Positions 44,663 to 54,855 are shown, counted from the first letter of the stretch. The stretch is 64,000 nucleotides of DNA from Flavobacterium saccharophilum (GCF_900142735.1 NZ_FRBY01000005.1:62001-126000); one strand, 5' to 3'. Numbers and translations are program-made. The notes: generated from the sequence alone by a model not told the origin.

Positions 44663-47600
44663 ATGAAAATCAAATCAGTACAACTACTTCAAATTTTACT
44701 CGTCCTTTTTGTAGTTATCTCTTGCGGAGAGACAAAAAATCTTACAAAAACCCTTGAAGTTGCTCCTTCAAATCCTATAACAGTAGATTATAAAACAACA
44801 GGAAACTTGACAAAAAAAATCATTTTAAATATTACGAATCCTGGAGATTATGCTGGTTTGAGTGTTTTTGCTGATAATGTTCTTTTACTTGATGATTTTG
44901 ATATTCCTATTAAAGGCGCGCAGCAAGTTACGGGTATCGTTACATTTTCTAAAGAAGGGGATACAAAAATCAGATTTGAATCGTTAGATCAAAAACTGAC
45001 TATAAATAGTTATCAATTTGAAGGTTGTTCTGAACTGCAATTACCCATTTTTAAAGACATCTCAGTACAAGCCGGTTTAGAAAAAGCAAATTCTATTAAA
45101 TACGGTGGTCCTTCGGTTGCTGACATTGATAATGATGGTGATTACGATTTTATAGTAAACAATCACAATGCAGAGCCAAGTAAGCTCTATTGGAATAATG
45201 GTGATGGAACTGTGACTAAAGACGAGGAAAAACTTGCCCGATGGTTTAAACAAGATTTACATGGAACTGCTTTAGGTGACTATGATAACGATGGCGATCT
45301 TGATTTAGTGTTAACCCAAGGAGGTGGTAATGGTAAAGCACCTTCAACAGACATTTTTTACCTTAATAACAACAAAGACTTTATGATATATACTGGCGAT
45401 GTTGGTATTGATAAAGGGGGACGCGGACGAGGTGCCAGATGGATTGACATGGACTTAGACGGTGATCTTGATTTGCTATTGTTTAATGAGTCAACACTTA
45501 CATTTACCAAACCACAACATTTTTTTTACGAAAATAAAGGCGATGGGACGTTTGCCTACAAATCGGTAAATGGAATCCAGGACATAGAAGAATCTCGTGT
45601 TCTTGTTACTGATTTTAATAATGATAAAATAGATGATATTATATTTTATAGCCCGATGTCATTCTGGAAAGGAAATGGTGATTTTACTTTTACAGAAGTT
45701 AATACTATAATTCCTAAAGAGATTAGTTCGCTATCACACATTATGGCAATAACAGATATTGATATTGATAATGATGGTGATCTAGATTTGTATTTAGCGC
45801 AAGGAAATTTGTTTGAGCATGGAAAAGGAGAGACTCCTTCGCTCGATTTTAATCCACTTACCAAAGAATTAGCCTTAAAAACTAGAGCATATAAAGATGT
45901 AGATGCCTTTGATTTTACTGCAGATGGTACTATAACAATAGATAAATATTATTACTTAGCACAAGGCGCTTTTTTAAACAAAGATTATCCTATTTTCTTA
46001 GGAAAAAATAAAATTTCCAAAAAATTAAATTCTGGTGAAAAATTAGACATTAGTCCCGAAATGGCAATAGGTTGGCCAGATGACAGATCTGCAGATGGTT
46101 TCTATTTAGGGCATCTAGGAAATTCAAAATGGAAAGCCGCATTGGTTCGTAATGGTGATATTTTTTGGCAATACCGTTTTAGTCTTTTAGGTGTGAGTAG
46201 TGTAACTCCTAAATTTGTTCCACAAAACAGAAATCGTCCCGATATTCTTCTTAGAAATGATGGAACAAAATTTACTGATGTCTCTAAAGAATGGAATATA
46301 CCTCAAGGCGGAAATGCACTGGGAGTTACTACAGGCGATTTTAATAATGACGGATATCAAGATCTTTTTATTTATCGATGGGGACGCGTTGGCGCAAGAG
46401 TGTCTGATAATATGCTATTGAACTCAGGAAAGAATTCATTTGAAGCTACAACCATGCACGGTGCAAATGATGTTGGTGGCCCTGGAAACGGAGACATGGG
46501 GCAAGCATTTGACTTTGATTTAGATGGGAAGATTGATTTATTAAATGGTAGCGAAGGTGGTGAATGGTATTTGTATAAAAATAATACGCCACAGCAAGGT
46601 AATTACGCTTTAGTTAGAGTGGGCTATTCTCCTAAATCGCACATTGACCCCATTTCTGCTGAGGTAATTGTAACCACAGCTACCAAACAATACCGCAAAA
46701 GAGTTGGCTCTGCTGGAGAGGTATTCTCACAAAGTTTACTGAATATTATTCACTTTGGACTCGGAAAAGAAACCGAAATAAAAAGCATTCAAATCAGATG
46801 GAGAAATGGCGAAACTGCCGAATTTAAAAATAAAGCAGCTAACAATAAGTACGATACTGATAAATTAGATCCTGAATCTATAACTATCAGCCCCTTAAAA
46901 ATTCGCAAAGGAACAAGCGCAAAACTGTCACTAGAAGTAACCCCTAAAAATGCCGTGAATGCCGTTACTTGGTCATCTGATAATGACAAAATAGCAACTG
47001 TTGATGCAAACGGAATTGTGACTGCACTAGGAACACCTAATCAAACTGCGGTTATTACAGCGACTAGTAAATCAAATGGAATAACAAGTCAGACTACTAT
47101 TGCAATTACAGAATGGACACCACTACCTGTGACTTCTATTAAAATTGAAGCAAAGGAATCAACTTTTTACACAGGACAAAAAACTGCTTTGACTGCAATT
47201 GTATCACCCGAAAATGCTGACAATGCTAGAGTAAATTGGACTACTGAAAACTCTAAAATTGCAACCGTAGATAGTAACGGAATCGTAAACGCAATTGCTA
47301 CAGGACAAACTACAATACAAGCATCTACAGCTGATGGGGCGGTGGTTTCAAAAATTCCTTTTGAAGTAGTACCATTTATTAATCCATTTATTAAAATCAC
47401 CAACAAGGAACAATTAAAAAGCCAAACCTTAAAGGTTGGAGATGATTTTAAAGTAACCGTAAATTATAATGCCGGCTCAGGAAATCGGGTTATAGCAGCA
47501 GACGAAGGCGGAATTCGTTTTTGGTTGCGTCATTTTCAGAGTCAATGGATTCCTGTAAAAGATGTAGTCCTTATTGATACTGATGCCTTAAAAACAGAAT

Positions 47601-47755
47601 CTGGTAGTGCTACTAAAACATTTTCATTGAAAGGCTTAATTCCAACAAAAGACTTACCAGAAAATCATTTTTATCAATTAAGAGTTGGTTTTACTTCTAG
47701 CGATGGAAAATCCTATAATGATGAAATTTTGCCTTTGGAAATTGTGGCTGAATAA
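44663..47755 (+). CDS. FG-GAP/VCBS and UnbV-ASPIC surface lipoprotein with Big2 domains
   Basis: A 1030-residue exported lipoprotein (signal with VVISC, Cys about 21). After an N-terminal beta region come calcium-binding FG-GAP repeats with D-x-D-x-D-G motifs (DIDNDGDYDF, DYDNDGDLDL, DMDLDGDLDL, DIDNDGDLDL, DFNNDGYQDL, DFDLDGKIDL; about residues 155-650), an UnbV/ASPIC domain (about 655-730, ending IQIRWRNGETAEF), two bacterial Ig-like group 2 domains (about 745-905) and a C-terminal domain of about 115 residues. Such proteins are outer-surface binding or scaffold factors. It lies alone between iclR and the hydratase operon with its own terminator. Ligand unknown; it may capture the substrate of this block. 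Confidence 0.88.
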   Translation: MKIKSVQLLQILLVLFVVISCGETKNLTKTLEVAPSNPITVDYKTTGNLTKKIILNITNPGDYAGLSVFADNVLLLDDFDIPIKGAQQVTGIVTFSKEGDTKIRFESLDQKLTINSYQFEGCSELQLPIFKDISVQAGLEKANSIKYGGPSVADIDNDGDYDFIVNNHNAEPSKLYWNNGDGTVTKDEEKLARWFKQDLHGTALGDYDNDGDLDLVLTQGGGNGKAPSTDIFYLNNNKDFMIYTGDVGIDKGGRGRGARWIDMDLDGDLDLLLFNESTLTFTKPQHFFYENKGDGTFAYKSVNGIQDIEESRVLVTDFNNDKIDDIIFYSPMSFWKGNGDFTFTEVNTIIPKEISSLSHIMAITDIDIDNDGDLDLYLAQGNLFEHGKGETPSLDFNPLTKELALKTRAYKDVDAFDFTADGTITIDKYYYLAQGAFLNKDYPIFLGKNKISKKLNSGEKLDISPEMAIGWPDDRSADGFYLGHLGNSKWKAALVRNGDIFWQYRFSLLGVSSVTPKFVPQNRNRPDILLRNDGTKFTDVSKEWNIPQGGNALGVTTGDFNNDGYQDLFIYRWGRVGARVSDNMLLNSGKNSFEATTMHGANDVGGPGNGDMGQAFDFDLDGKIDLLNGSEGGEWYLYKNNTPQQGNYALVRVGYSPKSHIDPISAEVIVTTATKQYRKRVGSAGEVFSQSLLNIIHFGLGKETEIKSIQIRWRNGETAEFKNKAANNKYDTDKLDPESITISPLKIRKGTSAKLSLEVTPKNAVNAVTWSSDNDKIATVDANGIVTALGTPNQTAVITATSKSNGITSQTTIAITEWTPLPVTSIKIEAKESTFYTGQKTALTAIVSPENADNARVNWTTENSKIATVDSNGIVNAIATGQTTIQASTADGAVVSKIPFEVVPFINPFIKITNKEQLKSQTLKVGDDFKVTVNYNAGSGNRVIAADEGGIRFWLRHFQSQWIPVKDVVLIDTDALKTESGSATKTFSLKGLIPTKDLPENHFYQLRVGFTSSDGKSYNDEILPLEIVAE

Positions 47756-47851
47756 TAGTATATAAGGTATTTTAAAAATGAATTCTGATCGATAAATCAG
47801 TTTAAAAGTCTTTAGTATATCATCCATGCATACAATATTAATGGTTAAAAT

Positions 47852-47884
47852 AATTGGATTGACCTAATTCTGGTCAATCCAATT
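47852..47884 (+). terminator. Terminator after the FG-GAP gene
   Basis: AATTGGATTGACC/GGTCAATCCAATT, a perfect 13-bp stem with a 7-base loop, about 100 bases after the stop. The T-run is short. The following 240 bases are AT-rich without a gene. Confidence 0.7.
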
Positions 47885-48130
47885 AATAAATAAAGAATAC
47901 CATTTTTTTATTTAGCTTTTTTTTACAATACCATTTTTAACTATTCAGTGGCTAAATTACTAAGCTCTTTTATTTTTTATTTTTTATTTAAAATATTGTG
48001 AGTGATTTTTTAAGTTTTTTGAAATGATTACTATCGCATTTTAAAATTATCAGACAAAATCTTAGCAACTCAGTAACTCAGAATCTTAGTAGTTACTCCT
48101 ATTTATGTGTTTTAAAAAAAGAATTGTATA

Positions 48131-48163
48131 ATTCATATATAAATTATATTTTTACATATAAAC
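48131..48163. promoter_or_regulatory. AT-rich element upstream of the enoyl-CoA hydratase gene (site 2)
   Basis: ATTCATATATAAATTATATT (48131-48150) then a second half with ACATATAAA. It closely resembles site 1 at 43370-43403 and lies 20-52 bases before the start codon. Candidate IclR operator. Confidence 0.5.
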
Positions 48164-48182
48164 ATATCTCAACAACTACAAC

Positions 48183-48953
48183 ATGGAATCTATTGCGTAT
48201 TCACAAAATGGTGCTCACGTTACCATTACATTAAACAAACCACCAGCAAACAGTTATGAATTAAGTTTTTTGACAGCTCTTGGTAACATTATTGAAACAA
48301 TCAATCAAGACCCAACTTGTAAAATTGTATTAATTAACAGTGACTCTGAAAAGTTTTTTTGCGCTGGAGCAGATATCAAAGTCTTTGGAAATAATACGGT
48401 CGAACAAAACAAAGAAATGGTTGTTGCAGCTCGTAGAGTCTGTCATTTAATAAATACTAGCTCTAAAATATTTATAGCCGCTTTTAGAGGACACATCTTA
48501 GGTGGCGGATTAGAATTGGCCATGGCCTGTGATATACGTCTCGCTGCTGAAGGTCAATACCTAATTGGTCTTCCTGAAATTAAATTAGGACTAATCCCTG
48601 GAAACGGAGGAACGGTACGCTTAATTAATCTTATTGGTGCCAGTCGTGCTATGGAATTATTAGTTACAGGAAATACAATTACGGCAACTACTGCACATCA
48701 ATACGGACTAATAAACCATTTATACCCTACTGCTACTTTTGAAGAAGAAGTCAACAAATATTGCAGCACATTGGCATTAGGTGCCGGTGAAGCTATGGCA
48801 AGTATCAAAAAATTTGTATTACAAAGTCAAGGAATGAGCACTGCTGAAGCTTTAAATCTAGAAACTGCATTAGTTAATCCTTTGTACGAAACACCAGATG
48901 GAATAGAAGGTTTTCAAGCCTTTATAGAAAAAAGAACCCCTAATTTTAAATAA
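48183..48953 (+). CDS. Enoyl-CoA hydratase/isomerase (crotonase) family protein
   Basis: Crotonase-fold enzyme of 256 residues. The oxyanion-hole segment CAGADIKVFG (about 60-69) and GGGLELAMACDIRLAA (107-122) are intact. Both catalytic glutamates of true enoyl-CoA hydratases are present: E111 in GGGLEL and E132 in LPEIKLGLIPG. It should therefore add or remove water on a CoA ester rather than act only as an isomerase. It is the first gene of an operon with an aldehyde dehydrogenase (9 bases later) and a RhaT-like transporter. Together with the CoA-transferases 6 kb away it points to a CoA-ester route for a carboxylate. The actual ester is unknown. Confidence 0.92.
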   Translation: MESIAYSQNGAHVTITLNKPPANSYELSFLTALGNIIETINQDPTCKIVLINSDSEKFFCAGADIKVFGNNTVEQNKEMVVAARRVCHLINTSSKIFIAAFRGHILGGGLELAMACDIRLAAEGQYLIGLPEIKLGLIPGNGGTVRLINLIGASRAMELLVTGNTITATTAHQYGLINHLYPTATFEEEVNKYCSTLALGAGEAMASIKKFVLQSQGMSTAEALNLETALVNPLYETPDGIEGFQAFIEKRTPNFK

Positions 48954-48962
48954 ATCATAAGT

Positions 48963-50420
48963 ATGAGTCAAAACATAAAACATTACAAATGTTACATTAA
49001 CGGAGAATGGCTTGAGTCTTCTTCTCGTGACAATATCGAAGTACAAAACCCAGCAAACTTAGAAGTTTTCGCCACAGTTACTTCTTGTTCTAAACAAGAT
49101 GTACAATATGCATTAGAAAGTTCAGAAAAGGCACAATTGGCTTGGCAACTGACACCAGCACACCAAAGAGCATTGTATTTAATTGCTATTGCAGCTAAAT
49201 TAAAGCAAGAGCGCGATCATTTTGCTAATTTATTGGTTTTAGAGCAAGGAAAAACATTTGCAGAAGCTCAAGGAGAAGTTGATGGCACCATTCAATATTT
49301 AACTTATAATGCAGAAGCAGCTCGCCGTATTCAAGGTGCCATATTTCCTTCCGAAGGAAAAAATGAACATCTGGCCATTTATAAGATTCCTTATGGTGTA
49401 ACTGTGGGATTGTGTGCATTTAATTTTCCGTTAGCATTAATTGGTCGTAAAGTTGGACCGGCTTTGGTTACAGGAAACACTATGATTATTAAACCACATG
49501 AATTGACTCCGATTACCACATCTGAATTTTGTCGATTGGTACACGAAGTAGGTGTTCCTAAAGGAGTAATTAATATGGTGGTCACACAAAAGGCTGACGC
49601 TGCTTCGTTATTGGTTGAAAGCCCGATAACCAAATTAATAAGTTTAACAGGAAGTACTCGTGCAGGAAAAGGAATTTATAAAGCAGCGTCACAAAATGTC
49701 ACTGCCTTAACGTTAGAATTAGGCGGAAAAGCACCTTTCATTGTTTGTGATGATGCAGATATAGAAAAAGCAGTTGAAGCAGCAGCTATTTCACGTTATG
49801 CCAATTCTGGACAAGTGTGTATCTGTAATGAAATGGTAATGGTAGATGAAAAAATAGCAGATGAGTTTACCGATAAATTAATCAAAAGAGTCCAAAAAAT
49901 AAAAGTAGGAGATCCTTTTGATAGCACTGTTAATATGGGGCCTGGAGTTAGTTCGTTGGGTCTAGAACGTATTGACGGTTTAGTAAAGAAAAACATCCAA
50001 CAAGGAGCAGAATTAGCTCTTGGAGGAAAACGTCCTGATGGAGCTTATTTTGAAAAAGGAAACTGGTATGAACCAACCATTTTAACAAACGTAAAAAACG
50101 ATCATGCAACCATGCAGGAAGAAGTTTTTGGTCCTGTACTACCAATTATGAAAATTTCAGGTTTTGATGAAGCTCTAGAATTAACCAATGCCCGTGAAGA
50201 AGGTCTTTCTGCGTATTTATATACCAACAACTATAAGACTCACATGAAAGCAATTGACCAGATGCAAGTAGGGACTATTTTTATCAATCGTAGCATTGTT
50301 GGTTATATACAAGGATACCATTCTGGTCACAAAACGTCAGGAATTGGTGGTGAAGACGGTATCTATGGAATTGAAGGTTTTTTACAAAAAAGAACTATTT
50401 ATATGGATTATAACGATTAA
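48963..50420 (+). CDS. AldA-like NAD(P)-dependent aldehyde dehydrogenase
   Basis: Oxidises an aldehyde to the acid. The 485-residue protein aligns along its length, by eye, with E. coli lactaldehyde/glycolaldehyde dehydrogenase AldA, including the characteristic [10 protein letters not shown] with catalytic C286, E252 in LELGGK, N154 in FNFP, and the C-terminal [21 protein letters not shown]. Nine bases separate it from the hydratase gene. It may oxidise lactaldehyde-like or semialdehyde products in the CoA-linked pathway. An alternative is 3,6-anhydro-L-galactose dehydrogenase, which the surrounding locus would need, since those enzymes are also in this superfamily. Confidence 0.9.
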   Translation: MSQNIKHYKCYINGEWLESSSRDNIEVQNPANLEVFATVTSCSKQDVQYALESSEKAQLAWQLTPAHQRALYLIAIAAKLKQERDHFANLLVLEQGKTFAEAQGEVDGTIQYLTYNAEAARRIQGAIFPSEGKNEHLAIYKIPYGVTVGLCAFNFPLALIGRKVGPALVTGNTMIIKPHELTPITTSEFCRLVHEVGVPKGVINMVVTQKADAASLLVESPITKLISLTGSTRAGKGIYKAASQNVTALTLELGGKAPFIVCDDADIEKAVEAAAISRYANSGQVCICNEMVMVDEKIADEFTDKLIKRVQKIKVGDPFDSTVNMGPGVSSLGLERIDGLVKKNIQQGAELALGGKRPDGAYFEKGNWYEPTILTNVKNDHATMQEEVFGPVLPIMKISGFDEALELTNAREEGLSAYLYTNNYKTHMKAIDQMQVGTIFINRSIVGYIQGYHSGHKTSGIGGEDGIYGIEGFLQKRTIYMDYND

Positions 50421-50439
50421 GCATTTGTTACAAATCAGG

Positions 50440-50484
50440 AGCCATTAGAAGAAAACCAACTCTACCTTTTCTAATGGCTTTTCT
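50440..50484 (+). terminator. Terminator-like hairpin between the dehydrogenase and RhaT-like genes
   Basis: AGCCATTAGAA (50440-50450) pairs with TTCTAATGGCT (50469-50479), then TTTCT. It may reduce read-through into the transporter gene. Confidence 0.65.
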
Positions 50485-50511
50485 ATAAACTTAAATCAAA
50501 ATTATCAAATC

Positions 50512-51543
50512 ATGGGAATTGGAATCTTGTGGGTCTTAATGGCCGCAATTATGCTAGGCTTTTACGCCTTACCTAGTAAGTATATAAAAAATTATGCCAT
50601 CGAAAATACTTGGGGCATATTTTGGGTTTTGGCCATGTTTGTAGTACCCGTTATTGCTGCTTTTGCATTAGTTAATGGACTATTGGATACATACAGTCAG
50701 GTATCTTCTTCCTTATTTATAACAATACTGTTCTTGAGTATTTTATGGGGAATCGGAAATTTATTATGGGGAATTAGCATCTCTAAAATAGGAATGGCAT
50801 TGGACTTTTCACTTTTAATTGGCGTAGGAACTTTATCAGGTTCGATTTTACCTTTCTTTATGGGAAGTGCTGATCAATTAAATACACCTCGCGGAATGGT
50901 GATTTTAGGTGGGATTTTTATAATTATGATAGGAATTATTGCCAATGGAAAAGCAGGTTTATTGCGTGAGAAATTTGAAAATAGCGACAAAGACCAATCA
51001 AATACAGATTCTAATAAAATGAGAAATGGTATTATAATTTGTGTTATTGGCAGTATTTGCGCAGCAGGTTTTAATCTTTCGTACCACGTAGCTGATAATT
51101 TAGGTCATATTGGTCAAATTTCTCAGGATCAATTTGGTAATGCACCTTGGGTAGCTCGCATTGCAGTGATGCTACCATCATTTATAGGAAGTGGGATTGC
51201 TACCGTACTTTATTTCAGTTCTCAATTAACCAAAAATAAAAGTTGGAGAAATTTTAAAACTCCAGAAAGTTCAAAAAATTTTGGGCTTCTACTAATTATG
51301 GCATTAGTGTACTGTACATCATTAATAATATATGGATTGGGTGCTTATGAATTAGGTCCACTAGGAACCTCAGTAGGTTTTGCTATTTTTCAAACGGGTT
51401 GTATAATGGTGGCGAATCTTTTAGGCTTTTTTACTAGTGAATGGAACAATGCAGGTTCCTTAAGTAAAAACTGGTTGTTCTCTGGATTGTTTATCATGTC
51501 CATCGGAATTATCGTAGTCGCTTACGGAAATGCTATTTCTTAA
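50512..51543 (+). CDS. RhaT-like sugar/proton symporter (GRP/DMT superfamily)
   Basis: Inner-membrane transporter of 343 residues with ten predicted helices in the pattern of E. coli L-rhamnose-proton symporter RhaT: an early GFYALPSKYIKNYAIENTWG, then LSILWGIGNLLWGISISKIGMALDFSLLIG (helix pair; WGIGN is typical), the mid-loop, CVIGSICAAGFNLSYHVADN and APWVARIAVMLPSFIGSGIA. No rhamnose isomerase, kinase or aldolase genes accompany it, so the substrate is probably another small polyol, deoxysugar or sugar acid processed by the hydratase and dehydrogenase encoded just upstream. It is 91 bases from the dehydrogenase gene with a hairpin in between. Confidence 0.88.
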   Translation: MGIGILWVLMAAIMLGFYALPSKYIKNYAIENTWGIFWVLAMFVVPVIAAFALVNGLLDTYSQVSSSLFITILFLSILWGIGNLLWGISISKIGMALDFSLLIGVGTLSGSILPFFMGSADQLNTPRGMVILGGIFIIMIGIIANGKAGLLREKFENSDKDQSNTDSNKMRNGIIICVIGSICAAGFNLSYHVADNLGHIGQISQDQFGNAPWVARIAVMLPSFIGSGIATVLYFSSQLTKNKSWRNFKTPESSKNFGLLLIMALVYCTSLIIYGLGAYELGPLGTSVGFAIFQTGCIMVANLLGFFTSEWNNAGSLSKNWLFSGLFIMSIGIIVVAYGNAIS

Positions 51544-51747
51544 ATAATAAAAAATACCACGAATTTGTAATTTCATATCTGTTCCAAATAGCAAAATAAT
51601 TTAGCGCTTTTGATTACATAAAAACTAAATCTGTTAAGCGAATTACATAAATTTTTAAATGTAAATTAAAAAATAAGTGATGCATATTATCAATCCTTTA
51701 TAACTAGATCTAATCAATGAAACTATTTCACTTACTAAAAAAAAATT

Positions 51748-53566
51748 ATGAATATAAAAGCTTTGTTTACAATATTTAGTACTGCAATTTTTATGCACGT
51801 TACAGCGCAGCAAACAAATATACTATGGATTGTCACCGACGATCAGAGGCCAGATGCTTTAGAATGTTATAACCTTGCAACTAGGGGAGAAAAAGAAAGT
51901 GCCTTTGGCTATGTGTCATCGCCTAATATTAATAAGTTAGCTGATGAAGGTGTAATGTTTGTCAATGCTTATACCAATTCACCAATTTGTGGCCCCCTCT
52001 AGAGGCTCTATGATTAGTGGCCGATATCCTTTTAGAAACGGGCATTATGCATTTGAACTAAGTCATCAAAATCCAGATTTTATAAAACCCTCTTTCCCTC
52101 AGACTTTACAAAGGAATGGGTATGTAACGGCTGCATTTGGAAAATCTGATTCATACATTTATAAATGGGGCCCAGGACAGGGGTTTTACGATGCCGGACA
52201 TTATAATTACAAAATGCACTTCAAGCATAATTTGCAAAATAACGGTATTGGTGATTTATGGATTGAATGGTTATACAATGAAAATGGTGCTATAAAGGAA
52301 AGTGTTCAATATCCAGATGGAGAGTTAGTGAAATACTATATTAAGAAGAATGATGGAGAGATTAGTAAAGAAGATATTGCGAAAAAGAAACAGGTAGACA
52401 AAGATTTTGATATTCTTAGGCTCACTGAAGGCTCAGGGATTATTGGCGGAGTTAATCCATTACCTGCAGGTAAGACAATAGACGCTTTAATTGTAAAAGA
52501 ATTTAAATCATACCTTAGTAATGAAAATACAAAATTTATTACAAGTTGGGGAGAAGAACGCGTAGGTGCGAACCCACAAAAACCTTTAATGCTAAATTTA
52601 GGATTTCATTTACCACATACACCCGTATTACCACCTAAAAAATATCGTAATAAGTTTAAAAAAATAAATTATAGAATCCCAACTTTTACTAAAGAAGAAT
52701 ATTCAAAACTTCCTGAACAATTAAAACAAATTTCTAATTGGGGAAGCCTTTCCGAAATGACTAACGAGGAGAAATTACAAGTTATCCAAGATTATTATGC
52801 ATTTTGTGCTTACGGAGATGCATTAATAGGTGAGTCTGTTCAAGCTTTTAAGGATTATTGCGCTAGAAATAATCAGGAATATTTAATTTTATTCACTGTT
52901 GGAGACCATAATTATCATCTGGGAAAACAAGGTAAAACAGAGAAAGCAGGTCCATGGAGACATTCAACGCAAGGTGCATTAATTGTTGTCGCATCAGATA
53001 AAGCACAGGTGCCTGCGGGATTAATTCAAAATCAATTAACGGAATATGTAGATATTGCTCCTACAATTTTAAAAACAGCTGGAATAGACATAGAAAACGA
53101 ACAGTATAATTATTTAGATGGTTATAACTTATATGACTTTATTGGTAACACCACAGAAAAAAGAGATTATATCTTAGGTGAAATAAATGTAATTAGTGGC
53201 CCTAGGGCCTATATGAGAACCAAAGATTTTGCATTTTCTATGCGAACAAGACCTTTGAATGACGCTAATCTAAATGATAATATTAAATGGGCCATAATAT
53301 GTGATGTTGAAGATGCCGAATTAGCAATGTACGACTTAAGGGTAGACTCCAATGACCTTAATAATATTGCTTATACAAATAAGTACGCTGGTTTGGCTCA
53401 GTGGTTTAGACATAAACTTGGGACCATTGTGTTAGGCGATGGTCGGGTTGAATGTGATTGGTCTAAACCAAATACATATTCGCTTAGTAATTTCGCACAT
53501 GGTTCAGATGATAAAAAATTGAATATCCCAGAAGATTTAATTCCACAAATAGTTGAAAATGAATAA
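51748..53566 (+). pseudogene. S1-family sulfatase gene with a frameshift at the active-site cysteine
   Basis: Two frames make one secreted sulfatase of about 605 residues. The first (51748-52002) encodes a signal peptide, TNILWIVTDDQRPDALECYN with the metal-binding DD, and YTNSPIC ending at Cys81. The rest starts with APSRGSMISGRYPFRNGHY in the next frame and runs to 53566 with GFHLPHTPVLPPKKYRNKF and VGDHNYHLGKQGKTEKAGPW. One extra G at 51991 splits the formylglycine motif C-x-P-x-R (CAPSR), whose cysteine is converted to the catalytic residue. If real, the enzyme is dead; if it is a sequence error, this is an intact sulfatase for sulfated agar or porphyran. Confidence 0.85.
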
Positions 53567-53785
53567 TACCTGTTGCTAACAATGCATCATAAAACATAAG
53601 GGTACAAGTGGTTTACGGAACTTATGTACGTCTAATCAAGCCCGCCAAATTTGCAATTTGACGAGTAGATTAAAAGTTTAAATTTGTGTCTAATCGCAAA
53701 TTTGGCTCAGTGCAAACATGATAGGTACTTCCATTAAAAACCCCTTACCTTTCATATGCTAGCCGTTGGCAGTAATTTATGCGTA
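53567..53785. repeat. REP/MITE-like intergenic element
   Basis: About 215 bases beginning near CCTGTTGCTAACAATGCATC and ending near CTAGCCGTTGGCAGTAAT, whose ends are imperfect inverted repeats of one another. It contains an 11-bp perfect inverted repeat GCCAAATTTGC (53644-53654) / GCAAATTTGGC (53696-53706) and two copies of GTCTAATC. I recall similar GTTGCTAACA...CCGTTGGCAG elements between genes in Bacteroidota. It stands exactly at the broken 5' end of the GH3 remnant. Confidence 0.55.
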
Positions 53786-54681
53786 CCTGAATGACATGAT
53801 TTCTATTTATGATGGATTAAAAGCTGAATTTGGTGATAAAAGAGAATTCTCCTATGCACAAGTTGTGTGTGTGGCAGTTTTAATGTTGCAGGAGAAAAAT
53901 TTATTCCTGAAGCGCTTACAGTCGCTCAAAAGAATGATTTGATAATAATGGTTTTAGGTTAAGAATTTTTTGGATGAGCGGTGAAGGTTGAGGAACCGCC
54001 GAATTGCATTTGCCTAGCACACAAGAAAAATTATTAGAGGAAATTGCCCAAAAGCAACAAACCTTTTGTTTCGGTTATAGTTTCAGGTCGACCTTATGTG
54101 TTGAAAAAATTAGCAGAAAAATCTGATGCGCTGTTGCAGGCATGGATGCCTGGTACAATGGGCGGAGAAGCAGTTGCTGAAATCATATCGGGAAAATTCA
54201 ATCCAAGTGGAAAACTTCCTGACCTGTCCTTTTCATGAAGGACAAGTTTCAATTTTTTACAATTATAAAAAAAAGTCATTCCCTTGAATCTGGATCTACA
54301 AACAATCGCTATAAGACTACATATCGTGATGTACAAAACAAACCCTTATTCCCTTGTGGTTTCGGATTTAGTTACACCACTTATTATTATTCGGAAATTG
54401 CATCGAGTACTGATAAAATGACAAAGAATGGCACTATTAAAGTGACCAACACAAGAAAATTAAAAGGCCGAGAAATTGTACAATTGTACCTTCACGATCA
54501 AGTTTGCTCCGTAACTCGAACAAGCAAAGACTTAAAATATTTTGTCATCTTAGATTTAGAACCTGGCGAAACTAAAACTGCCATTTTTGAAATCACTCCG
54601 AAACAACTTGAATATATAAGTATTGATTATAAAAATAAAATGGAAAACGGAAATTTTACCTCATTTTTCGGTAAGATTTAA
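53786..54681 (+). pseudogene. Degraded GH3 glycoside hydrolase gene (C-terminal part only)
   Basis: Pieces of a GH3 beta-glycosidase are readable in successive frames. IYDGLKAEFGDKREFSYAQV is followed, after shifts, by ALTVAQKNDLIIMVLG, MSGEG, GTAELHLPSTQEKLLEE, PFVSVIVSGRPYVLKKLAEK with ALLQAWMPGTMGGEAVAEII, and the C-terminal fibronectin-like domain GFGFSYTTYYYSEIAS to EFITPKQ-like ITPKQLEYI (54235-54681). At least three frameshifts and internal stops separate them, and the N-terminal catalytic domain is missing. It is certainly non-functional. The remnant suggests the locus once had an exo-beta-galactosidase-type GH3. Confidence 0.85.
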
Positions 54682-54798
54682 AAGGAAACGAATAAGGTCG
54701 AATTTAAATTAATACCCTAACTAATTTGCATTTATTTGATGTAAAAATTATTATTCAGATTATTTAAACGAAAAAAAATTACTCTTAATAAATTATTA

Positions 54799-54835
54799 AA
54801 AAAGCCGAATTTGTAACTATCAAATTCGGCTTTTT
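54799..54835. terminator. Bidirectional terminator between GH3 remnant and GH86 gene
   Basis: AAAAAGCCGAATTTG / CAAATTCGGCTTTTT, a perfect 15-bp stem with loop TAACTAT. A/T-rich on both arms. Confidence 0.9.
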
Positions 54836-54855
54836 CACAAAGTTGAAACTATAAA

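Noticed and set aside
48963-50420. Calling the aldehyde dehydrogenase 3,6-anhydro-L-galactose dehydrogenase
   Set aside because: Its C-terminal and active-site sequence looks AldA-like and its operon and upstream element tie it to the IclR block. I keep this only as an alternative.
51748-53566. Programmed frameshift in the sulfatase gene
   Set aside because: There is no slippery heptamer or stimulatory structure, and no such mechanism is known for sulfatases.
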